Source: Sporosarcina luteola (GTDB lineage: Bacteria; Bacillota; Bacilli; Bacillales_A; Planococcaceae). Taken from it: a stretch of 64,000 nt of DNA. Below, one piece after another: positions 55,080 through 63,187 of this stretch. Both the position numbers and the translations under genes were made by a program. Under the pieces are notes generated by a model. The model was not told the DNA's origin and did not search any database. It was given only the letters and a program-made list of their open reading frames with translations. The first letter of the stretch is position 1. The number at the start of each line of letters is the position of its first letter. The DNA is taken from contig NZ_BJYL01000016.1 of assembly GCF_007991495.1 (NCBI RefSeq), positions 62,001 to 126,000 of the forward strand, in the 5' to 3' direction.

Positions 55080-55856
55080 ATGGAAACGTTACTATTTGAA
55101 CAAGAGGGGCATGTTGCGCGGGTTACGCTTCACCGACCGGATGCGATGAACGCATTCAATTACGATCTGTTGGCGGAGCTCGGAATGGTCGTTGAATCGA
55201 TCCGTATCAATCCCGCTATCCGGGTCGTCATTTTTACAGGTTCGGGAGACCGCGCGTTCAGTGTGGGAGCTGATTTGAAAGAACGTAAGCTGCTGACGGA
55301 CGAGCAGGTGAAACGGAATATTTATAAAATCGGCGAAGTGTTTACGATGATTGAGAACTTGCCGCAGCCGACGATCGCGGTATTGAATGGCTATGCATTC
55401 GGCGGTGGGATGGAACTAGCGCTTGCTTGCGATTTCCGCTTCGCAGTCGATACGGCCGTCATGGGGTTGACGGAAACGGGGCTTGCGATCATACCAGGTG
55501 CCGGCGGGACACAGCGTTTGCCAAGGCTCATTGGAGAAGCGAAAGCGTTGGAGCTTATTTTGACGGCGAGAAGATTGGATGCAAAGTCTGCTTTGCAATA
55601 TGGAATTTTGACAAATATCGCAGTTGCTGCGGATTTGCAGGAAATGGTGGATCGCTTCACAGGTGAGCTGCTTGGGAACGGGCCAATCGCATTGCAACAA
55701 GCGAAGTTTGCGATCAAGCACGGCATGAATGCCGATTTGCAGACTGGGCTTGCGATTGAACGGAAGGCGTATGAGATAACGATTCCGACGGAAGACCGGT
55801 TGGAGGCGCTTACTGCGTTTGCGGAGAAGCGGAAACCTGCGTTTAAAGGGAAATAA
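55080..55856 (+). CDS. Enoyl-CoA hydratase/isomerase family protein
   Basis: The 258-residue crotonase-family protein has the oxyanion-hole segments FSVGADLKE (~65) and NGYAFGGGMELALACDFR (~100-117), with the two catalytic Glu in FGGGMELA and GLTETGLAIIPG. It should hydrate enoyl-CoA; branched-chain (methylglutaconyl-CoA-type) or straight-chain substrates cannot be told apart. Single gene on the plus strand. A palindromic repeat right after the stop may act as terminator. Confidence 0.9.
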   Translation: METLLFEQEGHVARVTLHRPDAMNAFNYDLLAELGMVVESIRINPAIRVVIFTGSGDRAFSVGADLKERKLLTDEQVKRNIYKIGEVFTMIENLPQPTIAVLNGYAFGGGMELALACDFRFAVDTAVMGLTETGLAIIPGAGGTQRLPRLIGEAKALELILTARRLDAKSALQYGILTNIAVAADLQEMVDRFTGELLGNGPIALQQAKFAIKHGMNADLQTGLAIERKAYEITIPTEDRLEALTAFAEKRKPAFKGK

Positions 55857-55860
55857 ATAG

Positions 55861-55904
55861 GTGCCTGCCACCCAAACAATTTTGAATTGTTGGGTGGCAG
55901 GCAC
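55861..55904. repeat. Interspersed palindromic repeat (GGTGCCTGCC type), second copy
   Basis: GTGCCTGCCACCC and GGGTGGCAGGCAC pair around CAATTTTGAATTG, which itself pairs. It has the same arms and the same CAATT/GAATT core as the copy at 1876-1955. It lies between convergent genes and could act as a bidirectional terminator. Confidence 0.8.
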
Positions 55905-55913
55905 AGTAAAAAT

Positions 55914-56321
55914 TCAAAGGCGGTCTGTTGTGAAATTCCTGCGGTGTGTTACTTGCTTAGAGACTTGCCATGACGTGATTAACTGAACGGTCATTTCTTC
56001 GATGTGGTCGAGCAGGTCGCTTGTTTTGGTCATTTGCGTTTGGACAAGGCTTTGGTTCATGTGAAGGTAGATGGCCATGAGTCTGCCGCTTTGTTCGGTT
56101 TCGTGGTCGGTTGTGGCCATGAGTTCGAATAGGAAGTCTTGCGCTTTCTTGAGTGTACGGTCACGTTCGGCGGTGTCCCCTTCAGCGATGGCTTTGTTGC
56201 ATTGCTGGATATTTTTTTGAAGTTCGCCTAGCAGTAGGAGGACGTATTCCATCATGGATAGTGTGGATGCGCTTGCTTCTTTGTAGATTTGGATGGCTTT
56301 TTCGATGTCTACGGTTGTCAA
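55914..56321 (-). CDS. FliS-like chaperone paired with an atypical flagellin
   Basis: With a TTG start at 56321 (GGAGGG six bases upstream) the product has 135 residues. The layout matches FliS: YKEASASTLSMMEYVLLLLG, KKAQDFLFELMATTDHETEQ, then a helix ending in LITSWQ, but identity to the main FliS at 16148 is low. The divergent neighbour at 56436 is a flagellin-like gene, so it is probably its dedicated export chaperone. Longer frames upstream start before a sigma-D-like -10 element and are unlikely to be transcribed. Confidence 0.65.
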   Translation of the reverse strand: MTTVDIEKAIQIYKEASASTLSMMEYVLLLLGELQKNIQQCNKAIAEGDTAERDRTLKKAQDFLFELMATTDHETEQSGRLMAIYLHMNQSLVQTQMTKTSDLLDHIEEMTVQLITSWQVSKQVTHRRNFTTDRL

Positions 56322-56350
56322 AGTGGTTCCCTCCGGTTGCATTTTCTTTA

Positions 56351-56394
56351 GTATCGGTTTTTTTCTGTTCATTTCAATTGTTTTTGACCGATAT
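56351..56394. promoter_or_regulatory. Divergent sigma-D-like -10 elements
   Basis: ACCGATAT on the plus strand (56387-56394) faces the flagellin-like gene, and ACCGATAC on the minus strand (56358-56351) faces the FliS-like gene. Both are one or two mismatches from the sigma-D -10. The -35 regions are poor. Confidence 0.5.
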
Positions 56395-56435
56395 ATAAAT
56401 GGAGTGTTTCTGATTTTTAGATTTGGGGTGATGGA

Positions 56436-57263
56436 ATGCGGGTTCTTAGCCAGGAGCACATTACGTTTTCTACGAATCGGTCGCAGCGGAATACGAGCCA
56501 AATCGAGAAGAGTTTGGTGAAGCTTGGTTCTGGACTGAAGATTGCGAAGGGCAGCGATAATGCTTCGGGTCTTTCGATTTCGGAGACGATGCGGGCGCAG
56601 ATCCGTGGAATTTCGCGGGCGCAGAGTAATATGCAGGACGGGTTGTCGGTGCTTGAGGCGTCGAATGAAGGGCTGAATAATGTGAACGGCCTTTTGCAGC
56701 GGGCGCGTGAGCTTGCGGTAATGAGTTCGAACGATACGATGACGGTGAATGATCGGGCTGCGAGTCAGGTGGAGCTTGAGAATTTGCTAGGCGCGGTCGA
56801 CGATACGGCTTCGAAGCTTGAGTTCAATACGAAGAAGATTTTGAACGAGGATTCGTCCCTCATTTTGCAGGTCGGGGCCAATCCCGGACAGCAGATGAAG
56901 ATCTCTTTAGTAGATGTAAGTGCAAAGGCGCTTGGGCTCCGTCAGGATAACGGCGAGTATGCATCTTTGGAGATGCGGGATCTTGCGAATGAGTTGATCA
57001 CGAAAATCGATAAAGCGATTGAGACAGTATCGGGTCATTTGACACGGGTCGGCTCGAATATGGAAGCGGTCGAGCATCATTTGACGAATGCGTTGGTGTT
57101 CGAAAATAACTTGTCGAAGTCGCTTTCATTGCTAGAGGATACGGATATGGCGAAAGAAATGATGAACTTTGTTCAAATGGATATTCGTCAGCAAGGTGAT
57201 CATTTGCTTGTTGGCCAAGTGAATCAGAATATCCATAGTGTAATGACGTTGTTTTCCAAATGA
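56436..57263 (+). CDS. Atypical flagellin paralogue (275 aa)
   Basis: The N-terminal half is plainly flagellin (NASGLSISETMRAQIRGISR, MQDGLSVLEASNEGLNNVNG) and the C-terminal part retains DTDMAKEMMNFVQMDI. The variable central domain is almost absent. The extreme C-terminus NQNIHSVMTLFSK departs from the canonical QGVLQLLR end. It may be a minor filament subunit or act at a special stage. It has an uninterrupted reading frame at the site where intron 1 sits in hag (DTD/MAKE). Its codon use is GC-rich compared with hag. Confidence 0.82.
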   Translation: MRVLSQEHITFSTNRSQRNTSQIEKSLVKLGSGLKIAKGSDNASGLSISETMRAQIRGISRAQSNMQDGLSVLEASNEGLNNVNGLLQRARELAVMSSNDTMTVNDRAASQVELENLLGAVDDTASKLEFNTKKILNEDSSLILQVGANPGQQMKISLVDVSAKALGLRQDNGEYASLEMRDLANELITKIDKAIETVSGHLTRVGSNMEAVEHHLTNALVFENNLSKSLSLLEDTDMAKEMMNFVQMDIRQQGDHLLVGQVNQNIHSVMTLFSK

Positions 57264-57303
57264 AAAAGAGTAGGTACAGGTGCTTTCCTGTCCTACTCTT
57301 TTG
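57263..57303 (+). terminator. Terminator of the atypical flagellin gene
   Basis: AAAAGAGTAGG and CCTACTCTTTT close a stem with an inner ACAGG/CCTGT arm, followed by T. It may also end the convergent comFB transcript. Confidence 0.88.
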
Positions 57304-57583
57304 TTATGTTCTCGCATCTTGGTGATTCGGAGACGATGCGGGCTGCTTTGACGACTGTGGAGAGGATGTTCGTTGCGCCTTGGCGATCCGCTACGTGGCC
57401 TGCACGAATGTAAGGTCTATGTTTTTCGTTGACGATGTAATGTGGTTTCAGTTGGTTGAGTGAGATTGCCATGATGTCGTCTATGCAACGGTCGCAATCG
57501 CATGATAGGTGAAGCTCATTTTTATATTGATGCAGCACGTCCCGGACGACTTCTTCCATTACGTTGTAGATTGTCATTTTCAT
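57293..57583 (-). CDS. comFB: ComFB family late competence protein
   Basis: From the ATG at 57583 (AAGGGG upstream) the protein has 96 residues. CDCDRCIDDIMAISLNQLKP and VKAARIVSESPR match B. subtilis ComFB (CTCQVCQNDVLALSLN, AVVSESPR). The Cys residues may bind zinc. ComFB-type proteins have been proposed to bind cyclic dinucleotides in other bacteria. It has left the comF operon and lies 5 kb away, next to a flagellin paralogue. Confidence 0.82.
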   Translation of the reverse strand: MKMTIYNVMEEVVRDVLHQYKNELHLSCDCDRCIDDIMAISLNQLKPHYIVNEKHRPYIRAGHVADRQGATNILSTVVKAARIVSESPRCENITKE

Positions 57584-57715
57584 GAACCCCTTGTGTATCA
57601 GTTCTACAGTCAGACTCCTAGTGGCCATTATAGCATTACAGATAGAGGTAATTCCAGTTTTTTCTGGTTTTTGGTATCCGTCAATTGTGGCCGTGCGTTT
57701 TTGGATTAATTCCCA

Positions 57716-57744
57716 TGAAAAAAAGAAGGTGCGCGACCTTCTTT
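57716..57744 (-). terminator. Terminator of the ABC exporter-TetR operon
   Basis: AAAGAAGGT and ACCTTCTTT pair around GCGCG, followed by seven T on the minus strand, directly after the tetR-like stop codon. Confidence 0.9.
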
Positions 57745-57750
57745 GGGTGT

Positions 57751-58389
57751 TTATGGTGCCAGGCCTTTCATAAGGAATTTGATCGTTTGTTCGATTTCCG
57801 CCTCTTCATTCCACTTCACGTTGAAGACGTACTTTGTGGCGAAGAATCCTAAGAGAGTGGAGGCTGTGAGGCGTATGACGGTTGTTGGGGGCATTTTAGC
57901 AATTTGCCCTTTTATTTGGTAATGCTCGATGATTTGAATGTAGCGGTTGAGCACTTTTTTTCCGACGTGTTCGATGAATTGCTGCCGTAATTCTTCGTGA
58001 AACGGGATTTCCTGCAGGAAGATTTGAATGACTTTCAAATTTTTTTCTAGGAATTCCTGACGGTTTTTTATCATCGCCCAAAGGAATTCTTCGTAGTGAT
58101 CGAAGTCTTTGTCGAGTACTTTATTCAAATCTTTAATGATGATAGGGCCGATCATTTTGACCATTAGCGGCGAGACGACGGAAAGGAGCAGATCCTTTTT
58201 CGTTTTGTAATGACGGAAGATAGTACCTTCTGCAACACCCGCTTTTTTGGCGATTTCGTTTGTCGACGTGGCGGCGAAGCCCTTTTCCGCAAACATTTCG
58301 GTGGCGGCTATGAGTATTTGTCTCTGTTTGTCTGTCAGTTTTTCATCTTCCTGCAGCATTTCTTCGAGTAGATGGTTTTGTTCTGTCAT
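57751..58389 (-). CDS. TetR family transcriptional regulator
   Basis: From the ATG at 58389 (AAGGAG upstream) the protein has 212 residues. The N-terminal helix-turn-helix is clear: ILIAATEMFAEKGFAATSTN and EGTIFRHYKTKKDLL. The C-terminal ligand domain has no recognisable specificity. It is the last gene of an ABC exporter operon and most likely represses it through the paired operators at 60178 and 60226. Confidence 0.9.
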   Translation of the reverse strand: MTEQNHLLEEMLQEDEKLTDKQRQILIAATEMFAEKGFAATSTNEIAKKAGVAEGTIFRHYKTKKDLLLSVVSPLMVKMIGPIIIKDLNKVLDKDFDHYEEFLWAMIKNRQEFLEKNLKVIQIFLQEIPFHEELRQQFIEHVGKKVLNRYIQIIEHYQIKGQIAKMPPTTVIRLTASTLLGFFATKYVFNVKWNEEAEIEQTIKFLMKGLAP

Positions 58390-58399
58390 GATGGTCTCC

Positions 58400-59428
58400 T
58401 TATATTTTGCGATATTTCCGTAGGACCAAAATATTGATGGCAATGAACAGCAGGCAAAATGCTAAAAGCACAAGTACATTCGGATAGATGGCTTCCCATC
58501 CGGCACCTCTCACCATGACATCGCGCAATGCTTCGGCTGCGTAATAGAGCGGCGTCAAGTAACTGATCCAACTCAGCCATTCGGCAACCGTTTCCAAATT
58601 GAACAAGCCTGAGAAGAACACTTGCGGTACGACGACGATTGGGATGAATTGCATCATTTGCAGTTCGTTATGTGCGAATGATGAGAGTAGGATGCCGAGT
58701 GTAAGTGCAGTTAGCGCCAAGATGAGGATGATGAGGAGCACATAAATGAAGGCCCCTTCCATCACCATGTCCAGTACGAAAATTGCATAAGCTGTTATTA
58801 TTGTAGACTGGATCATCGTGAAAAGTCCAAACCCGATGACGTATCCAGCGATGATTTCCCATTTGCGCAGCGAGCTAGCGAGCAGTCGTTCGAGCGTGCC
58901 GGTCGTCCGTTCACGTAGGAATGAAACGCCCGCGATCAGGAAAACGAAGAAGAATACGAAAAATCCGAGTAATACGGGTCCAAAATAATCGAATTGCCCC
59001 ATGTCGCTTGAGCCGTGTAAATAGTCAATCTGCAATTCCGGCAGTTCGACTGCTTGAGGTGGCTTCGGTAAGGCGTTTTGAAGCCATTTCATCGTTGCGC
59101 CTGTGATGCTCGGATCGCTTCCTTCGAGGACGATGGACGGATTGTTGCCTTCAAATTTTAAATAGCCATCAAGCTCCTGTGAATTGAGTTTTTCCATCGC
59201 TTCGGTTTCGCTTTTGAAAGTCGTCACTTCTGCTCCATCGGTATCGATTTGAGCCGTAATCATTTCCGGCACGTCGACAAATCCGATTTTCGGGATGTAG
59301 TCATTTCCGTTAAAGACGAAGTAAAGCATCGTCAGCACTAGAATCGGTGCGAAGATGAGCAGCCCGATTGTCCGTTTGTCTCGGACGAGTTGCCGCAGAA
59401 TTCGTTTCACTAATGCCATCACTCTCAT
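58400..59428 (-). CDS. ABC-2 type exporter permease
   Basis: The 342-residue protein has one N-terminal helix (~20-40), a large external domain (~45-155) and five C-terminal helices (~160-340), the ABC-2/YhgE-DrrB-like plan. LRERTTGTLERLLASSLRKW is the conserved loop of ABC-2 permeases. It overlaps the ATPase gene by four bases (ATGA). Substrate unknown; drugs, sodium or lipids are typical for this class. Confidence 0.88.
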   Translation of the reverse strand: MRVMALVKRILRQLVRDKRTIGLLIFAPILVLTMLYFVFNGNDYIPKIGFVDVPEMITAQIDTDGAEVTTFKSETEAMEKLNSQELDGYLKFEGNNPSIVLEGSDPSITGATMKWLQNALPKPPQAVELPELQIDYLHGSSDMGQFDYFGPVLLGFFVFFFVFLIAGVSFLRERTTGTLERLLASSLRKWEIIAGYVIGFGLFTMIQSTIITAYAIFVLDMVMEGAFIYVLLIILILALTALTLGILLSSFAHNELQMMQFIPIVVVPQVFFSGLFNLETVAEWLSWISYLTPLYYAAEALRDVMVRGAGWEAIYPNVLVLLAFCLLFIAINILVLRKYRKI

Positions 59429-60156
59429 TGTTCTGCACCTCCAAAGGCTAGAAATGCTTCCTCGATAGTCGAAGCATTCGTCTGTTCTTTTAATTCTTTT
59501 GGAGTGCCGACCGCGATTAATTTACCGTCACGAATGAGTCCCAGCCTATCGCATTTATCGGCTTCATCCATCACATGTGTTGTAACGATAAGCGTCTTTC
59601 CTTGCGTCTTTAAGTCTGTGAATGCTTTCCAAATGCTTTTTCGCAGGACGGGATCAATTCCGACGGTCGGTTCATCAAGGATGAGCAATTCAGGTTCGTG
59701 AAGAAGTGCGATTGCGAGTGACAGTCTTCTTTTCATTCCCCCGGAGTAATTCGTTACGAGTTTTGTGGTGTCTCCTGAAAGCTGGACGAGTTCCATCACT
59801 TCATTGATGCGCTGCGCTTGTTTTTGTCCTTTTAACCCGTACAGTTCAGAGAAGAATTGGAGATTCTCCTTCGCTGACAAGTCCTCATATAAGGCATCGG
59901 ATTGCGCCATATAGCCGATTCGTTTGATAAGCTGCAGTGAAGGCATCTTTTGTTGGAATAAAAAATTCTCTCCTTCCGTGGGTTCATCAAGTCCGGCTAG
60001 CTCTTTTACTAACGTCGTCTTTCCAGCGCCGGACGGTCCAAGCAATCCGAAAATTTCTCCCTCGTACATTTCCAAGTTGATGTTTTGCAAGACTGGGTGC
60101 TTGCCGAAGCTTTTAGAGACGTTGCGGATGGAGACACATACTTCGCTATTATTCAT
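59425..60156 (-). CDS. ABC transporter ATPase subunit
   Basis: From the ATG at 60156 (GAGGTGG upstream) the ATPase has 243 residues. Walker A GPSGAGKTT, signature NYSGGMKRRLSLA, Walker B LLILDEPTVGIDP and H-loop VTTHVMDEA are all intact. First gene of the operon ATPase–permease–TetR. Confidence 0.93.
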   Translation of the reverse strand: MNNSEVCVSIRNVSKSFGKHPVLQNINLEMYEGEIFGLLGPSGAGKTTLVKELAGLDEPTEGENFLFQQKMPSLQLIKRIGYMAQSDALYEDLSAKENLQFFSELYGLKGQKQAQRINEVMELVQLSGDTTKLVTNYSGGMKRRLSLAIALLHEPELLILDEPTVGIDPVLRKSIWKAFTDLKTQGKTLIVTTHVMDEADKCDRLGLIRDGKLIAVGTPKELKEQTNASTIEEAFLAFGGAEQ

Positions 60157-60177
60157 GTTGACCACCTCTTTATCAGG

Positions 60178-60243
60178 AGTGAGTGATTACTCACTTTATA
60201 TTAATCTATAAGGTGTGATTTGTAAAGTGAGTAATCACTCACT
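60178..60243 (-). promoter_or_regulatory. Exporter promoter between two identical inverted TetR operators
   Basis: AGTGAGTGATTACTCACT occurs at 60178-60195 and its exact complement at 60226-60243. Each is itself a palindrome (AGTGAGT/ACTCACT). Their centres are 48 bp apart. Between them the minus strand has TTACAA, 16 bases and TAATAT as a sigma-A-type promoter. The ATPase start lies ~20 bases beyond the first site. Confidence 0.85.
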
Positions 60244-60295
60244 CATGACGCAAGCAAATCCGCGAGCAACACAAGCAGCAAATTCAAGTGCAATA

Positions 60296-60589
60296 CAACC
60301 AATGATATGCGCAATGCAAGCAAAGTCCTATGCTCCACAACCAATAATATGCGCAACGCAAGCAAAGTCCTATGCTACACAACCAATAATATGCGCAACG
60401 CAAGCAAAGTCCTACGCTACACAACCAATGATATGCGCAACGCAAGCAAAGTCCTACGCTACACAACCAATGATATGTGCAACGCAAGCAAAGTCCTACG
60501 CTACACAACCAATGATATGCGCAACGCAAGCAAAGTCCTACGCTACACAACCAATAATATGTGCAACGCAAGTAAAGTCCTACGCTACA
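60296..60589. repeat. 42-bp tandem array of seven units
   Basis: Seven units of 42 bp, nearly identical, each made of two related 21-bp halves (CAACCAATGATATGCGCAAC and CAAGCAAAGTCCTACGCTAC, sharing about 13 of 21 positions). Both strands are open because 42 is divisible by three (14-residue unit QPMICATQAKSYAT on the plus strand). No ribosome site supports translation. The array lies between the exporter promoter and the terminator of the acetyltransferase gene. Confidence 0.92.
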
Positions 60590-60590
60590 C

Positions 60591-60619
60591 AAAAAAAAAG
60601 AGAGGGGACCCCCCCCTCT
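60591..60619 (-). terminator. Terminator of the acetyltransferase gene at 60619
   Basis: On the minus strand AGAGGGG...CCCCTCT is followed by nine T. The stem begins at the stop codon. Confidence 0.85.
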
Positions 60620-61167
60620 TAATTCTCTGCCTTATGCAATTCCCATTCCTCGCGCAGCATGCCCATCCGGATGGAGTCGTAGTAAACGCCGTTCCAGTAG
60701 CGGACTTTGCGGATGCGGGCTTCCATCGTCATGCCGAGTTTTTCGGCGACGCGGATCATCCGCTCGTTTCCGGACCATGTTGTGAGGCCGACGCGGACGA
60801 GCGGCATTTCGTTGAATAGATGATTGATCCACATGGTGAGCGCCTTTGTTCCGTAGCCGCCGCTCCAATATTTCGGCTCGTAAATAAGGATGCCCATTTC
60901 GAGCCAAAGGGACGGCTGATGCTCCCAATAATAACTCACCATACCGATAATTTCGCCGTCCACTTCGATGCCCCAGTAGTCGTCCTGCGCAACAACTTTG
61001 TCTTTTCGTTCAAGAAACGCTTCGTATGTCATCGTGTTATGTGGATAATAAGGTGCGTCCCATTTCTTCCATTCAGGATTTTCCTGTTTGAATGTCATTT
61101 CCCACATACGCTGTAAATCTTCTTCTTTGATTGGCCTGATAGTCACGCCTTCTAGTGTATATGTCAA
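60619..61167 (-). CDS. GNAT family acetyltransferase (RimJ/RimL type)
   Basis: The 182-residue protein starts MTYTLEGVTIRPIKEEDLQR. The acetyl-CoA loop is YWSGGYGTKAL (~108), and RVAEKLGMTMEARIRKVRYW is the typical end. RimJ-like enzymes acetylate protein N-termini or small amines; the substrate here is unknown. AGGAGG lies upstream of the start, and the gene follows the S9 peptidase by 18 bases, probably in one operon. Confidence 0.87.
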   Translation of the reverse strand: MTYTLEGVTIRPIKEEDLQRMWEMTFKQENPEWKKWDAPYYPHNTMTYEAFLERKDKVVAQDDYWGIEVDGEIIGMVSYYWEHQPSLWLEMGILIYEPKYWSGGYGTKALTMWINHLFNEMPLVRVGLTTWSGNERMIRVAEKLGMTMEARIRKVRYWNGVYYDSIRMGMLREEWELHKAEN

Positions 61168-61185
61168 AAAATTTCCTCCTGGCTC

Positions 61186-63156
61186 TTATAGGTATTTCGC
61201 GAACCAGTTCGTCATCTCGTTCAATCGTTCGATACGCAGATTCGGTGTGCCGGTCCGCGATAGGTTGTGGTCTGCATCAGGGAAGCGGACGAATTCGGTC
61301 TCTTTCCCCATGCTCTTAAGTGTAATGTATAGCTGTTCCGCCTGCTCGATCGGGCAGCGGAAGTCTTTTTCCGAGTGAAGAATTAATAGCGGCGTCTCCA
61401 CGTTTTCCGCGTATTTCAACGGAGAGTGTTTCCATAATGTCTCGACGTCTTTCATGTCTGCGGCGATTTGCCATTCGCTGAAGTAGTAGCCGATGTCGGA
61501 TACACCGAAGAAGCTGATCCAGTTGCAGATGGAGCGCTGTGTGACTGCCGCCTTGAAACGATCCGTATGACCGACGATCCAGTTCGTCATGAAGCCGCCA
61601 TAACTTCCGCCCGTAACACCAAGGCGATCTGCGTCGATCCATTGATTTTCAGCTAACGCATAGTCAACTGCCGCCATGATATCCTCATAGTCGCCTCCGC
61701 CGTAATCACCGCGGACCGCATCGACGAATTCCTGGCTGTAGCCGTGGCTTCCGCGCGGGTTAATATAGAGAACGCCATAGCCGCTTGCTGCGAATAGCTG
61801 CATTTCATGGAAGAATGTATTGCCGTACATTGCGTGCGGTCCGCCGTGGATATTGACGACGAGCGGATAGTTCTCCCCTTCTTTGAAGCCTGCAGGTTTC
61901 ATGAGCCAGCCGTGTACATCCCAATCTTTCGGTCCTTTGAAAACGATCGCTTCCGGGGCGACAAGCTTCACTTCTTCTAAATAGTCTTTGTTGAATGAAG
62001 TAAGAGCTTCCCTTTCGCCAGTTGAAATCGCCAATTGATAGATTTCGCCCGGATTCACCGGATCGCTTATGGCAACCAACGCAAAATCGCCTTCAGCGTT
62101 CACGTCATATCCATAGACATGTTCGTTTTCAGCTGTTGCCGGATAGAGCTCCCCTTCAAGCGTCGCGAAATAGAGTCGGATGTCGCCCATCGTCGACAGT
62201 TGGAAGTATAGATCATTATTTTTCGTCCAAACGACGCTCGGTGCACCGCCGCCTTGCTGATGATCCGCTACTGAATAATCACCTACCGGCGCATCGATAC
62301 TTTCCGTTATATTAATCGTATTGCCGCGTCTTGTGTCATACACATACAAATTGCCATGCGTTGCATTTTGGAATGAGCGATCCGATCCGACAAATGCAAT
62401 ATAATTGTCGTCGAATGAAAAACGAGCGCCGCCGTAATAGCCTTCTTCGTCCACGATGACCGTTTCTTCCTTCGTTTCAACGTCCACCAAATAGAGCGGC
62501 TGGCGGAATTCGTGGTCCAGATTCTCTTTACGGTTCACGCCGATGACGAGCTTGCTTCCATCATGCGAAACCGCCTGCAACGAATAATGGAAGTTGCCTT
62601 CTGTAAATTGCGTGATGTCTTCTGTTTCTAGATCGACAACACCAATTTGTTTGAATGAATCCTGCGGCAATAAACCGACGCCGTCCATTTTGTATTTCAT
62701 TTTCGTAACACGAACGGGTTCCGGTTTCTTTTTATCGTCCTTTTCCTCTTTATAGCTGAATGACTTGCCTTCTTTTACGGAGGCATCGAACCAGATCTTC
62801 TTGCCACAAGGCGACCAGTGGAAGCTTGACACGCCTTTATCAAGCGTTGTAATTTTTTTCGCTTCCCCTCCGCGGGCAGATAGGATGTAAAGTTGGTTTT
62901 TCTCTTCGCGATTCGACAAAAAAGCGATCTGCTTGCCGTCCGCTGACCATTTTGGCGAGCTGACGCGGTGTTTTCCGTGTGTCCATTGCGTCGTCTCGTT
63001 CGTCGTGAGGTCGATATGGTAGAGGTTTGCGATGTATTTATTGTCCTCTTCGTCGATATGTGTTTTGATGAAAATCGCTTCTTTTCCGTCCGGTGATAGT
63101 GTTGGGTTCGTGACGGATTGCAGTTTGAACAGGTCGTCTACTTGTAGGTTTCTCAT
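61186..63156 (-). CDS. S9 family acylaminoacyl-peptidase/prolyl oligopeptidase
   Basis: From the ATG at 63156 (GGGGGA upstream) the protein has 656 residues. The N-terminal half is a beta-propeller with repeated strands (SPKWSADGKQIAFLSNREE, FHWSPCGKKIWFDAS); the C-terminal hydrolase has Ser in GVTGGSYGGFMTNW, Asp in HSEKDFRCP and His in DADHNLS. No signal peptide, so cytoplasmic. It cleaves short peptides, often N-acylated ones. The longer frame to 63288 runs through a structured repeat element and is rejected. Confidence 0.93.
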   Translation of the reverse strand: MRNLQVDDLFKLQSVTNPTLSPDGKEAIFIKTHIDEEDNKYIANLYHIDLTTNETTQWTHGKHRVSSPKWSADGKQIAFLSNREEKNQLYILSARGGEAKKITTLDKGVSSFHWSPCGKKIWFDASVKEGKSFSYKEEKDDKKKPEPVRVTKMKYKMDGVGLLPQDSFKQIGVVDLETEDITQFTEGNFHYSLQAVSHDGSKLVIGVNRKENLDHEFRQPLYLVDVETKEETVIVDEEGYYGGARFSFDDNYIAFVGSDRSFQNATHGNLYVYDTRRGNTINITESIDAPVGDYSVADHQQGGGAPSVVWTKNNDLYFQLSTMGDIRLYFATLEGELYPATAENEHVYGYDVNAEGDFALVAISDPVNPGEIYQLAISTGEREALTSFNKDYLEEVKLVAPEAIVFKGPKDWDVHGWLMKPAGFKEGENYPLVVNIHGGPHAMYGNTFFHEMQLFAASGYGVLYINPRGSHGYSQEFVDAVRGDYGGGDYEDIMAAVDYALAENQWIDADRLGVTGGSYGGFMTNWIVGHTDRFKAAVTQRSICNWISFFGVSDIGYYFSEWQIAADMKDVETLWKHSPLKYAENVETPLLILHSEKDFRCPIEQAEQLYITLKSMGKETEFVRFPDADHNLSRTGTPNLRIERLNEMTNWFAKYL

Positions 63157-63187
63157 GTGAATTCCCCCTTTTTTTCTAATCCAGCTT

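Noticed and set aside
60215-60622. 135-codon plus-strand frame and 102-codon minus-strand frame in the 42-bp array
   Set aside because: A 42-bp repeat keeps all frames without stop codons open; no ribosome binding site supports either frame.
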